A stretch of DNA of 60,457 nt from Xenococcus sp. PCC 7305 (lineage in GTDB: Bacteria; Cyanobacteriota; Cyanobacteriia; Cyanobacteriales; Xenococcaceae). The notes below the pieces were generated by a model that saw nothing but the letters and a program-made list of their open reading frames with translations, did no database searches and had not been told where the DNA came from. The stretch lies in contig NZ_ALVZ01000215.1 in assembly GCF_000332055.1 (NCBI RefSeq), forward strand, positions 1 to 60,457, given 5' to 3'. Of the stretch, positions 19,701-29,228 are shown in pieces; position 1 is the stretch's first letter, and every line of letters starts with the position of its first letter. Made by a program: the position numbers and the translations under genes.

Positions 19701-22700
19701 CAACTGCTGCTAATACAGGAGCAAGTCATACAATTGTTAGTGGCATAACCATTGGTAGTGGAATTTCTGCTGATGATGGAACGTTGCAAAATGGCGATGC
19801 GACGGCTGATAGTGATGACGGGGTTACTTTCACTTCTACTTTGCAAACGACAGATACAAGTTTCAGCGTTGATGTTGATGTAAATGTTACTGGCAGCACA
19901 ACTCTCGTTGGTTGGATAGATTTTGATCAATCAGGAACTTTTGATAGCGATGAAGCAGTTAGTACCACTGTTTCTAGTAATAGCACTCAAACTCTAACTT
20001 GGAATTCTTTTCCTGGCATCATCGATGGTGCAACCTATGCTCGTTTCCGTCTTAGTACTGATGGTAATTTAGATACTAGCTATGCCACTGGTGCTGCTTC
20101 CGATGGAGAAGTGGAAGATTATCTGATTACTGTTGGTCTCGATTATGGTGATGCTCCTGATGCAAGTTCTGGCACAGGGACAGGTAATTATCAAACGACC
20201 TCAGCAGATACAGGTGCTAGTCATGGAATTACCACTGGTTTAAATATTGGTAGTATTGTTGATCCTGATAACGGCACTTTACAGAATACCGATGCCGATA
20301 ATGATAATACTGATGGTAGCGATGATGAAGAGGGAGTAACCTTTGCGACGAATCTTTCCCTGACAGATACGACCTACAGTGTCGATGTAGATCTTACTAA
20401 CTCTACTGGAGAAGATGCCATCATCACTGGTTGGATAGATTTTGATCAAGATGGAGTTTTTGAAACTAGTGAAGCAGTTGTTGCTAGTATTCCCAATGGC
20501 AATACAGATGCCAATGTAACCCTAACTTGGGATGATGATACAGACAATAATGCCATTAATGATTTAAGTGGCAACGGCGATTTACCTGCCACTATCCTAT
20601 CTGGAACTACATACGCTCGATTTAGGCTTAGTACAAACTTTACCACTACAACTGAAAGTACGACTTCGCCTGTAACCACTACAATTTATTCTGAAGACTT
20701 TGAAGGAATTACTGACTGGAGAAATGATGGTTCGTTAAACACAGGCAATACTGCATCTGGTGGTGACTGGGCAATCGGAGACCCAACACAAAGTACTCTT
20801 GGTGGAACTATCATGCAACCAGGAGATGCTAATGGTGGGACTAATGCCTTAATTAGTGATCTAAGTACAGCAGATATAGATGGAGGTGCGATTACCTCTC
20901 GCTCAGATACTTTTACTTTAGATAGTGGTTCTGGAAGTCATAGTGTTAACTTCTTCTATTTCTTTTCTTCTTTTACCTCTAACGTCACTGATGAAATTAC
21001 CGTTGATATTGTTAATTCTGCTAATACCAGCGATCGCGCTAATCTCTTCACCGATACAGTAGCTTCTGACGCTACTCAAGCAGCCGTTTGGACAGAAATT
21101 ACTCAGGCGATCGATAGTAGTTTCAATGGCAAAACTGTTTATCTAGAATTTACAGCTCAAGATGGTGGTAGTGACGATAGAGTAGAAGCAGGTGTTGATG
21201 ACATTACGGTAACTTACACTGAAGATGTTACGGTTAATGTAGATGTACCCGATCCTCTACCATCTACAGGATTACTAAACGATGGAGAAGTCGAAGACTA
21301 TAAAATTAATGTTGCTGTAGACTATGGTGATGCACCCGATACATCTAGTGGAAATGGAACTGGGGATTACCAAACTACTCGTGAGAATGACGGGGCAAGT
21401 CACACTATTGATAGCGATTTAAGTCTTGGGAATAACATTGATGCTGATGATGGCACATTACAAAACACTGATGCAACTGCTGATGATATAGATAATACCG
21501 ATGATGAAGATGGGGTTACCTTTGCTTCTAACCTAGAGATTGATGACACTAGCTATAGTGTTACTTTGCAAGTCACGAATGATAAAACTGTAGGAAGCAG
21601 TGCAACTGTAGTTGGTTGGATAGATTTTGATCAAGATGGCATTTTTGAATCGAGTGAAGCAGTTGTTGCCACTGTTCCGGATAACAGCACCGATGCAACT
21701 GTAACTCTAACTTGGGATGATAATACAGGCAATAATGCTACAAGTGATCTAAGTGGCAACGGTGACTTACCTGCCACTATTTTATCTGGTACAACCTATG
21801 CTCGTTTCCGTCTTAGTACAGATGGTAATTTAGATAGTGATTTTGCCAATGGAGCATTGAGTGATGGTGAAGTTGAAGATTATAAACTAACTGTTGGTCT
21901 AGATTATGGTGATGCTCGGGATACTGGAGTTGGAACCGCCACAGGAGATTACAGCACTACAGCCAATGATAATGGTCCATCTCATATTATTGATTCTGAT
22001 TTGAGTATTGGTAGTAGCGTTGATGCCGATGATGGCACCTTACAAAATACAGGAGCAACAGCTGATGATGATGCCCTCAATGACGGTTCTACTGATGATG
22101 AAAATGGTGTAACTTTTAGCAATACGTTAAGAACTGATAGCACTAGCTATAGCGTTAGTGTAGATATTCGTAATACGACTGGAGATGATGCAGAATTAAT
22201 TGCTTGGATAGATTTTGACCAGTCAGGGACTTTTGACAGCGATGAAGCAGTTACTGCAACTTTCCCTAGTAACGGTGGCACTTTGCAGAATCAAACCTTG
22301 ACCTGGAGCTCTAGCTCTATTCCTGAAGATATTACCGATGGTGATACTTATGTGCGTTTCCGTTTGAGTACTGATGATACTTTAGATATTAATTACTCCA
22401 CAGGCCAACTGAGTGATGGAGAAGTTGAAGATTACGAGATTAATATTGTTGGTATCGATTATGCTGATGCGCCCGATGTAACTGTTGGAGAAACTAATCC
22501 CAGTCCAGGAGAATATGCTACTACTTTAGCTGATGGCGGAGCGAGCCATATAATTACTGATGGCTTAAAACTTGGCGCTACAGTAGATGCGGAAAATGGG
22601 ACTTTGCAAAATACGGCGGCAACTGCTGATGATCTTGATAATAATAACGATGATGATGATGAAGATGGAGTTACCTTCAGTTCCACTCTCGATGTTTCTG

Positions 22701-25700
22701 CCACAACCTACAACGTTACTGTGGATTACACAAACGATACTGGTAGTAATGCTGCGATTATTGGGTGGATAGATTTTGATCAATCTGGAAGTTTTGATTC
22801 AGATGAACAAGTTAATGCCATTGTCTTCGATAGCATTTTAGATCAAAATACTACTTTAACTTGGGATTCTTTCCCTGGAATTATTAGCGGTACGACTTAT
22901 GCCCGCTTTCGTCTCAGTACGGATTATGCCAGCACTATTTTTTCTGAAGATTTTGATGATAGTGCTACTGGTTGGACTGTTAATCCCAATGGTACTGATA
23001 CTGCAACAGCTGATGCTCAGGGCCAATGGATTATTGCTGAGCCCGTCGCCCATGATCGATTTGGAGACGGGAATAATGAACAACTCGAAGCTAATAGTTC
23101 TCCTAATGCATTAGTTACTGGTTCTGGAGGCACTAACACAGATGTTGATGTTAGTGGTAGTGGTACTGATGGGGTGACAACCGTTGATTCTCCTGACTTC
23201 ACTTTACCTAGCACTGCTGGTTCAATTGAGTTAGAACTTGAGTATTATTTATCGGTTAGTGCGGCAAATGACGACAACTTTACTATCGAACTTCGTCAGA
23301 CTTCAGATGATACTCTTTTGTCAACTCTTTTAGATGAAACTCCTTCTGCTCAGCAAACTGGAACTTGGACTACATTTAACTCTTCTTTAAATGCTTTTGC
23401 AGGATCTACTGTTTATTTACGATTTATTGCTACAGATGTTGCCAACAATAGTGTTATTGAGGTTGGTGTTGATGATGTCAATGTAATATTACTGCCAGAC
23501 GCAACTATAGATTCAGTAGGTTCAGCTAGCGATGGTGAAGTAGAAGATTATTTAATCTTTATTGAAGGTGGCACTGATTTTGGTGATGCTACTAATTCTG
23601 GTGCTAATGATAGTTATGCATCGACCACAACTAGTCATAATATTGTTAGTGGACTAAACCTAGGAAGTATCATTGATAATGATACTTCTCCAACTGCTAA
23701 TGCAACTGCTGATGCAGATGATAACAATGGAACAGATGATGAAGATGGCGTCACCTTTAGCTCCAATCTTCAAACTACCGATACAACCTATAATGTTACC
23801 GTCGATGCAGTGAATACCACTGGTAGTGATGCCGAGTTGATTGGCTGGATTGATTTTGATCAAAATGGAGTATTTGACGCTGACGAAGCATCGGAAGTGC
23901 TTACTATTTCTGCTAGTGGGCAAGTAACTCTTAATTGGACGAATATTCCGGCTGGTACTCAAGTCGGTGATACCTACGCTCGTTTCCGACTTAATGACAA
24001 CCCAGGAAATCTTGATACTAATACTCCTACTGAAGCCTTAGATGGCGGGGAAGTCGAAGATTATTTGATTACTATAACCGCTACAGATTACGGTGATGCG
24101 CCTGATACAGGAACAGGAACAGGAACTGGTAACTACCAAACCACAGAAAATGATGATGGAGCGGCTCATATTATTGTTGCTGATTTGAGTATTGGTAGCA
24201 CTGCGGCAGATGCCGACGATGGAACATTACAAAATAATGCGGCAACTGCCGATAATAACGATGGCACAGATGATGAAGATGGGGTTGATTTCTCTGCTGT
24301 TGATAATCTCAGAGTAGTTGATAGTGCTTACAGTATAGATGTTGATGTCATCAATACCACAGGCAATGATGCAGTTTTGCTTGGTTGGATCGATTTCGAC
24401 CAATCTGGAACCTTTGATAGTGACGAAGCTGTTACCGCAACCTATTCTAGTAATGGCGGTGCTTTACAAACTCAAACCTTAACCTGGAACACTATTCCCT
24501 CCGATATCCTTCCGGGTACAACTTATGCTCGCTTCCGCATTAGTAATGACACCACAACTTTAACCACTAGCTATTCTACTGGTCTGCTCAGTAGTGGAGA
24601 AGTAGAAGATTATCAAATTACCATTGATGCAGCCGATTATGGCGATGCCCCGGATATTGCTTCGGGAACTAGTGCGGGAGACTATGCGACCACTGCTACT
24701 GATGATGGTGCAGCTCACGGAATTGATAACAATTTACGTCTCGGCGCTAATTTGGATGCCGATAGCGGAACCTTACAAAATGATGATGCCGATGCTGATG
24801 ATACCGATGGCAGTCCTGATGATGAGGATGGTGTCACCTCAACCTTAACTGATATTGCCACGGGAGATACTAGTTACAGCATTACCTTGGATGTATTTAA
24901 CGATACTGGCAGCGACGCAAAATTAATCGGCTGGATTGACTTCGATCGCTCGGGGACTTTTGATAGCGACGAAGCTGTGATTAGAACAATTCCTACCAGT
25001 GGGACTTCCAGTAGCCAAGCCCTGAGATGGGATACTAACGGTAACGGATTTACCTCTTCCGATATTAGTGAAGGCATAACCTACGCTCGTTTCCGCCTGA
25101 GCACAGATACGACCACTCTCACTACAAGTTATTCCACAGGAGCCTTAACCGATGGCGAAGTTGAAGACTATCAATTAAATATTATTGGGGTAGATTATGG
25201 GGATGCTCCTGATGACGGTTTTGTGGGGAATAGTGCTGGTGACTATCAAACTACAGAGGGAAACACTGGAGCAAGTCATATCATAGTTGATGATTTGTAT
25301 CTTGGTGGTTTAGTTGATGCGGATAATGGTACTTTAGAAGATCGAGATGCGATCGCAGATGACAATGACAATACCGACGATGAGGATGGAGTCACCTTTA
25401 ACAATATTCTCAATAAAAATGACACTAGCTATAGTGTTAATCTAGTCGTCACCAACGAAACTGGGAGTGATGCCAAATTAGTTGGCTGGATAGATTTCGA
25501 TCAAGATGGTGATTTTGAAGCTACCGAAGCTGTTACCCAAACCATATCTCATGCCATTGGCGGTCAAAATACGACCCTGGACTGGACTGGACTTTCAGGA
25601 ATTGTCGGCGGGACAACCTATGCGCGCTTCCGTCTCACAGCAGATGCGAGTCTTGATCTGGGAAATATTCAAAATAGTGACTCGATAGGTCAATTTGATA

Positions 25701-26704
25701 GTGGCGAAGTTGAAGACTATCAACTTCCTGTTCAAGGAGGAGTCGATTATGGTGATGCGCCGGATACGGTAGTTGGGGCCGTTGGTGTGGGCACTGGCAC
25801 AGGAGAATACAAAACAACTTTAGCTGATGGGGGAGCGAGTCATACTATTGTCAGTGATTTGTTTATTGGTGATCTAGTAGATGAAGATGATGGCATTTTG
25901 GAAGGAGTTGGCGCTGTTGCAGATGATAATAATGGCACCAACGACGAAGATGGGGTAAATTTCCTGGCGACTCTCGAAGCAGGAGACACTAGCTATAGTG
26001 TTACGGTTGATATCACCAATGATACGGGTAGCAATGCCACCTTGGTCGGTTGGATCGATTTTGATCAAGATGGTAATTTTGAAGCCACAGAAGTTGCAAC
26101 GGCAACAGTTGCTAGTAACAGCTCTGAGCAAACAGCAACTATTACCTGGAATAGTATTACTCCCACAGCCGGCGAAACCTATGCCCGCTTCCGTCTCAGC
26201 ACAGATTCGGCCCTCGATACTATTGAAGACTCTGACTCAATTGGTTTGCTCAGTGATGGCGAAGTGGAAGATTATCATGTCTGTGTGGTCAGTAGTGGCA
26301 AGGGAGGAACCGATGGAGCAGATCTCATCGTTGCTGATCCTGGTGGTAGTGTAATTGCTGGTTATAAAGGGCAAGATACTCTAACTGGTGGAGCTGGGGT
26401 TGATTCTTTCTGCTATAGCGAAACTAGTGATGGAGTTGACATTGTTAACGGATTTACTGTTGGGAGTGGTGGGGACCAGATTATTTTGACTCAAATATTA
26501 CGGGATGAGGTTGGCTACACAGGAACTGATGCGATCTCAGATGGTTATGTTGTACTGGTTGATTACGGCACTACGGGGACAATGGTACAAATTGATTTTG
26601 ATGGGACGGGTGATTTGTTCCCTAAAGATGTCGCTCTAGTGGTGGATACAGCCAATGCTGATATCAATGAAACGACCCTGGGAGCTAATAATCTAATTTT
26701 TTAG
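16760..26704 (+). CDS. Giant secreted surface protein: SdrD-like B domains, ten GEVED repeats, type I secretion-like C-terminus
   Basis: A 3314-residue predicted extracellular protein. Order: an N-terminal part without a Sec signal; an Ig-like segment (TVTTDKGDYSPGETAFIVGS, about 73-92); an SdrD-like B domain (SGTVFNDYDSDGVNDG); a central region of about 600 residues that may be a propeller; a second B domain (GNRIWDDANQDGIQ); ten GEVED repeats from residue 963 to about 3174; and a C-terminal domain with GGAGVDSFCYSETSDG like the targeting domain of type I-secreted proteins. Asp-rich DxDxDG stretches suggest calcium binding. The start is a TTG, since an in-frame TAG lies eight codons upstream and no early ATG exists. 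No type I secretion genes are in the window. An adhesive or structural role is inferred. Confidence 0.88.
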   Translation: MDNLLDSLAKGRFNLNFDFSGENSSKQDSLLQWVKTLDRGRIRSSRFGRKNQTFESSTNFLLAQENTTIQEATVTTDKGDYSPGETAFIVGSGFALGETVQLQVLHTDGRDNTRPEHQPWQITDGISSFDDAGNLVGDLDGIVDGNIETSWFVDPFDSLNSQFELTALGLDSGAIATTNFTDSYVISGTVFNDYDSDGVNDGTARGVGFASESGVEGITITAYNASEVVVGTATTGADGTYTLNINTDDPVRVEFTLPSGFVSTSLNTAPSSTVSDIAFASVAATMDLGIHRPHEVTSGDASSIQLITVCYVEGVGTGSGIVIHGYNDFDDQNQNAYTQKATVQEVGTVNGLAYHRESETLFAGSFYKRHSALLGTIDFTNDNNANADTNDATGAAYTSIIYTVDNSNANTTGNVSIFARLDDVVDPRGAIDSDAIGYSWESDQGTGQDTAGGNAVFDAVGKYGLGDLELSADGTTLWAVNLNDRKLYKVPVGDSADPLTPATPASADIDSYDLITDIINNGDDLGVNPEENIRPFALSIREGLVYFGMVNTAQYDADGNEGTPNGVGGVDDTTSASDLRAFVYTFDPENPTAAPVQVLDIPLDYERDLASSSAQLGAEEPSANWHPWVASFPTDTIAGTGEEAYTQPILSDIDFDINGNMLLGFRDRWGDQIGRQVNRPDGTGGSGFTGNSGGDLLVAILDPDTDTWTIETHVTTDNINGNNDPDGELFGNEFFENGGANDSNELHSESAQGGLTVVPGFTEVVTTAEDPIDAFAGGFEWFNTVDGSFAGHFAANGDSGLDIFDGTVADSLGKSNGLGDLEFIFAASDIEIGNRIWDDANQDGIQNADETNFDTNNSIEVELYDSSGTEIATTTTTNGEYYFSGLAPFTDYEIRLAASNFTSGAVLDGYLATIQNANSDGSDRIDSDATNNSGLPSITFTTGASGTNDYSFDFGLTNATTTDYGDAPDTTSGIGEGDYQTTAANTGASHTIVSGITIGSGISADDGTLQNGDATADSDDGVTFTSTLQTTDTSFSVDVDVNVTGSTTLVGWIDFDQSGTFDSDEAVSTTVSSNSTQTLTWNSFPGIIDGATYARFRLSTDGNLDTSYATGAASDGEVEDYLITVGLDYGDAPDASSGTGTGNYQTTSADTGASHGITTGLNIGSIVDPDNGTLQNTDADNDNTDGSDDEEGVTFATNLSLTDTTYSVDVDLTNSTGEDAIITGWIDFDQDGVFETSEAVVASIPNGNTDANVTLTWDDDTDNNAINDLSGNGDLPATILSGTTYARFRLSTNFTTTTESTTSPVTTTIYSEDFEGITDWRNDGSLNTGNTASGGDWAIGDPTQSTLGGTIMQPGDANGGTNALISDLSTADIDGGAITSRSDTFTLDSGSGSHSVNFFYFFSSFTSNVTDEITVDIVNSANTSDRANLFTDTVASDATQAAVWTEITQAIDSSFNGKTVYLEFTAQDGGSDDRVEAGVDDITVTYTEDVTVNVDVPDPLPSTGLLNDGEVEDYKINVAVDYGDAPDTSSGNGTGDYQTTRENDGASHTIDSDLSLGNNIDADDGTLQNTDATADDIDNTDDEDGVTFASNLEIDDTSYSVTLQVTNDKTVGSSATVVGWIDFDQDGIFESSEAVVATVPDNSTDATVTLTWDDNTGNNATSDLSGNGDLPATILSGTTYARFRLSTDGNLDSDFANGALSDGEVEDYKLTVGLDYGDARDTGVGTATGDYSTTANDNGPSHIIDSDLSIGSSVDADDGTLQNTGATADDDALNDGSTDDENGVTFSNTLRTDSTSYSVSVDIRNTTGDDAELIAWIDFDQSGTFDSDEAVTATFPSNGGTLQNQTLTWSSSSIPEDITDGDTYVRFRLSTDDTLDINYSTGQLSDGEVEDYEINIVGIDYADAPDVTVGETNPSPGEYATTLADGGASHIITDGLKLGATVDAENGTLQNTAATADDLDNNNDDDDEDGVTFSSTLDVSATTYNVTVDYTNDTGSNAAIIGWIDFDQSGSFDSDEQVNAIVFDSILDQNTTLTWDSFPGIISGTTYARFRLSTDYASTIFSEDFDDSATGWTVNPNGTDTATADAQGQWIIAEPVAHDRFGDGNNEQLEANSSPNALVTGSGGTNTDVDVSGSGTDGVTTVDSPDFTLPSTAGSIELELEYYLSVSAANDDNFTIELRQTSDDTLLSTLLDETPSAQQTGTWTTFNSSLNAFAGSTVYLRFIATDVANNSVIEVGVDDVNVILLPDATIDSVGSASDGEVEDYLIFIEGGTDFGDATNSGANDSYASTTTSHNIVSGLNLGSIIDNDTSPTANATADADDNNGTDDEDGVTFSSNLQTTDTTYNVTVDAVNTTGSDAELIGWIDFDQNGVFDADEASEVLTISASGQVTLNWTNIPAGTQVGDTYARFRLNDNPGNLDTNTPTEALDGGEVEDYLITITATDYGDAPDTGTGTGTGNYQTTENDDGAAHIIVADLSIGSTAADADDGTLQNNAATADNNDGTDDEDGVDFSAVDNLRVVDSAYSIDVDVINTTGNDAVLLGWIDFDQSGTFDSDEAVTATYSSNGGALQTQTLTWNTIPSDILPGTTYARFRISNDTTTLTTSYSTGLLSSGEVEDYQITIDAADYGDAPDIASGTSAGDYATTATDDGAAHGIDNNLRLGANLDADSGTLQNDDADADDTDGSPDDEDGVTSTLTDIATGDTSYSITLDVFNDTGSDAKLIGWIDFDRSGTFDSDEAVIRTIPTSGTSSSQALRWDTNGNGFTSSDISEGITYARFRLSTDTTTLTTSYSTGALTDGEVEDYQLNIIGVDYGDAPDDGFVGNSAGDYQTTEGNTGASHIIVDDLYLGGLVDADNGTLEDRDAIADDNDNTDDEDGVTFNNILNKNDTSYSVNLVVTNETGSDAKLVGWIDFDQDGDFEATEAVTQTISHAIGGQNTTLDWTGLSGIVGGTTYARFRLTADASLDLGNIQNSDSIGQFDSGEVEDYQLPVQGGVDYGDAPDTVVGAVGVGTGTGEYKTTLADGGASHTIVSDLFIGDLVDEDDGILEGVGAVADDNNGTNDEDGVNFLATLEAGDTSYSVTVDITNDTGSNATLVGWIDFDQDGNFEATEVATATVASNSSEQTATITWNSITPTAGETYARFRLSTDSALDTIEDSDSIGLLSDGEVEDYHVCVVSSGKGGTDGADLIVADPGGSVIAGYKGQDTLTGGAGVDSFCYSETSDGVDIVNGFTVGSGGDQIILTQILRDEVGYTGTDAISDGYVVLVDYGTTGTMVQIDFDGTGDLFPKDVALVVDTANADINETTLGANNLIF
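19646..26281 (+). repeat. Ten tandem GEVED-domain coding repeats
   Basis: Units start at 19646, 20141, 21320, 21902, 22457, 23576, 24086, 24635, 25193 and 25745, each opening with a DYGDAPD-like motif. They run through GASHxI, DDEDGVTF and WIDFDQxGxF to TYARFRLS and GEVEDY. Ordinary spacing is 495-582 bp. The second and fifth units are about 1.1-1.2 kb because each carries an extra beta-sandwich-like insert. Nucleotide similarity is high in the GWIDFDQ and DDEDGV blocks, so short-read assembly could collapse or expand this region. Confidence 0.92.
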
Positions 26705-26796
26705 TTCCCAGAAGAAAAATACCCAGTCTCATATTGGTTCGTGAGTATCTTGTTTTAATTAATATCTTGCTCGATAATTTCTCTCTATCTCTATCT

Positions 26797-27810
26797 ATGA
26801 TTAATCAATATCCGATACTTATTTACTCTAAAAAAATTACCCCTTTCATGGGTTTGCTGACCTTAGTTGGTCTGAGTAGCTTGCTCTCAATCAGTCCGGT
26901 TCAGGCTTTTTCTGTGACATTTGAAAATACTGATTTTGAAAATGACTTTGATAGCTGGACAACAACGGGAGATACTAGCATCCAGCAAAATTTTGATTCG
27001 CTACTTCAGTATGACAACAAACAAGGTTTTATCACTACAGGTTGTCCTGATACTGCCTTTCCTGCTGGAGAATGTTTTGACCAACAAGATGAAACTAGGA
27101 CTACGGTACGAAATGACGATGCCACTAGTTTTGATGGTGTTGAAAGTTCGGGTAGTAATCACTTTAATTTTTCAGGCAATGATCAAGTCAGTGCTGATGG
27201 TCAGGACGCTACGGGCATTTTTTCCCCAAATAATTTACAAGACTTTTTAGGTCTAGATAAAAATACTTTAAATATAGCTCGCGAAAATGGGGCTTTAAGT
27301 GGCACTCGGACTCCGAAAGAAGGCTCGGCTATTCGACAAACAATTACTGTCGATAATTACTTTACCCTAAGCTTTAATTGGCATTTTGTAACCAATGATT
27401 CTAATGATGCGACCTTTGGCGATCAAGATTATGCATTATTCACGATTTACGATACTACTTCTAATGTCAACAGTCGTACGATAGAAGTTTTAGCTGATGC
27501 TAGTAATGATTTAGTTCTCAGTAATACTGATTTTACCAGTGGCACAGATTTTGCCAATCCATTAGGTTCTGGTGGCAATGGAATAAGCGACTACGACCTT
27601 TATACTTCTGCGACCTTGCCTGCGGGTACCTATGTCGTAGGATTAGGTGTTGTTGATGTTGATGGCGTGGGCGATACCTCTGGTTTATTTGTTGATAATT
27701 TTCAAGTGCAAGAAGTCCCTTTTGAGTTTTCTCCTGCTGCGGGTCTTGCTTTAGTGCTCGGCTTATTTGGCTGCGATCGCCTGCGCCGAAAAATAAAAAA
27801 TCCGAGATAA
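26797..27810 (+). CDS. Exported protein with cyanobacterial exosortase-type (PFEFSP) C-terminal anchor
   Basis: A product of about 337 residues. The signal peptide is FMGLLTLVGLSSLLSISPVQAF and the mature part looks like a beta-sandwich (SVTFENTDFENDFDSW...). The C-terminal sorting signal is PFEFSPAAG, then a hydrophobic stretch and basic RLRRK, the cyanobacterial PEP-CTERM variant. It is therefore a likely substrate of the cyanoexosortase encoded at 51468-52352. I prefer the ATG at 26797; the frame extends to a TTG at 26734. It lies about 90 bp after the giant gene and may share its transcript. Function beyond surface anchoring is unknown. Confidence 0.82.
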   Translation: MINQYPILIYSKKITPFMGLLTLVGLSSLLSISPVQAFSVTFENTDFENDFDSWTTTGDTSIQQNFDSLLQYDNKQGFITTGCPDTAFPAGECFDQQDETRTTVRNDDATSFDGVESSGSNHFNFSGNDQVSADGQDATGIFSPNNLQDFLGLDKNTLNIARENGALSGTRTPKEGSAIRQTITVDNYFTLSFNWHFVTNDSNDATFGDQDYALFTIYDTTSNVNSRTIEVLADASNDLVLSNTDFTSGTDFANPLGSGGNGISDYDLYTSATLPAGTYVVGLGVVDVDGVGDTSGLFVDNFQVQEVPFEFSPAAGLALVLGLFGCDRLRRKIKNPR

Positions 27811-27839
27811 GATTAATATAAATAATCTTATCTGCCATT

Positions 27840-29168
27840 GTGAAACTATCAAGAAGAAATTTTTTGGGGCTAGTGGGTCTCAGCAGTGCTACAACGGCAA
27901 TAGTCGCTTCACCACTGAAGAATCTATATTCTCAATCGGCCAGGGGACAATCCCTTAGAATTAGTAAATTTGGGGCTTTAAAGGCTGACCCTAGAAAAAT
28001 CTTGGATTTACCCGAAGGCTTTGAATACCGCATCATCTCTGGTGTTGGAGAAGAGATGAATGATGGGTTACCTGTTCCCAATAATCATGATGGCATGGCT
28101 GCTTTTCCCGGCCAGAATGGCTCTACTATTTTGGTGAGAAACCATGAACTTAATCCTGCATATACGAAAAATAAGCTAGCTGCTGAGATTCCCCAATATG
28201 ATCCCGTTTGTCCAGGAGGAACAACTACTTTAGTGATAGATCGCGATCGCAATTTAGAGCAACATTATCTTTCTCTAGCAGGAACTAATCGCAACTGCTC
28301 AGGAGGCACAACCACTTGGGGTTCTTGGATTAGTTGCGAAGAAGAAATTGCCACACCCTACGCTCCACCAGGATATAGCCTAGAAGAACTATTCCCTTAT
28401 TGGGGTAAAGTCACCAAAAAACATGGTTATAACTTTGAAGTTCCCGCCACAGGAGGATTAGCCGCACCAATTCCCCTGACCGCAATGGGTCGATTTCGTC
28501 ATGAGGCGATCGCGATCGATCCTCAAACAGGTTATATTTACCAAACTGAAGACCAGACAGATAGCTGTTTTTATCGCTTCCTACCCCAAGAGCCAGGAAA
28601 TCTCCAAGCAGGGGGCATCTTAGAAACGATGGTGATTAAAAACAAACCCAAAATCGATACAGGAATCGATCTAAACGTGGGAGAACCCCAAACTGTCGAA
28701 TGGGTCAGACTTGAGGATGTAGATCCCGAGCATGATACTTTGCGTTACGAAGCCCAAGCTAAAGGCGCTGCCATCTTTAGAAGAGGGGAAGGTATTTGTT
28801 ATGCCGATGGAGAATTATATTGGACTTGTACTAGTGGGGGACAAGCTAAAGTTGGTCAGATCTTTCGCTATAACCTAGCCAAATCAACATTAGAGTTATT
28901 TGTCGAATCTCCTGGTCGGGAAGTGCTAGATTATCCTGACAATTTAATAGTTGCTCCTTTTGGCGATCTGATAGTTTGTGAAGATGGCAGGGGAGAACAG
29001 TTTTTGGTTGGGATTACCCCTGAAGGGGAATATTATCATTTTGCCCGCAATGCCTTGAATAATAGTGAATTTGCAGGAGTGTGCTTTGCTCCAGACGGTC
29101 AGACGATGTTTGTCAATATTTTTCGGCCAGGGATGACCCTAGCTATTTGGGGGGATTTTAAGGGATGA
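27840..29168 (+). CDS. Tat-exported PhoX-like protein (DUF839)
   Basis: A 442-residue protein of the PhoX/DUF839 family. The N-terminus SRRNFLGLVGLS is a twin-arginine signal, so it is exported folded. Family motifs include the ILVRNHEL segment and NCSGGTTTWGSWISCEEE, containing the cysteine known in PhoX to bind the iron-calcium cofactor. A propeller-like body ends with GVCFAPDGQTMFVNIFRPG. PhoX enzymes are phosphatases used under phosphate starvation, but this is a shorter member and activity is not assured. The start is GTG at 27840. The stop codon lies in a GGGATGA heptamer array. Confidence 0.85.
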   Translation: MKLSRRNFLGLVGLSSATTAIVASPLKNLYSQSARGQSLRISKFGALKADPRKILDLPEGFEYRIISGVGEEMNDGLPVPNNHDGMAAFPGQNGSTILVRNHELNPAYTKNKLAAEIPQYDPVCPGGTTTLVIDRDRNLEQHYLSLAGTNRNCSGGTTTWGSWISCEEEIATPYAPPGYSLEELFPYWGKVTKKHGYNFEVPATGGLAAPIPLTAMGRFRHEAIAIDPQTGYIYQTEDQTDSCFYRFLPQEPGNLQAGGILETMVIKNKPKIDTGIDLNVGEPQTVEWVRLEDVDPEHDTLRYEAQAKGAAIFRRGEGICYADGELYWTCTSGGQAKVGQIFRYNLAKSTLELFVESPGREVLDYPDNLIVAPFGDLIVCEDGRGEQFLVGITPEGEYYHFARNALNNSEFAGVCFAPDGQTMFVNIFRPGMTLAIWGDFKG

Positions 29169-29203
29169 GGGATAAAGGATGAGGGATGAGGGATAAGGGA
29201 TGA
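29162..29203. repeat. Heptamer tandem repeat (GGGATGA)
   Basis: Six 7-mers of GGGATGA/GGGATAA/AGGATGA type. The first unit supplies the stop codon of the PhoX-like gene. Confidence 0.85.
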
Positions 29204-29228
29204 GGAAAAACTAAAGGCTCATTCCCTA

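Noticed and set aside
19646-26281. CRISPR-like regularity
   Set aside because: The repeats are 0.5-kb in-frame protein domains, not short repeats with unique spacers. The heptamer arrays also lack spacers.
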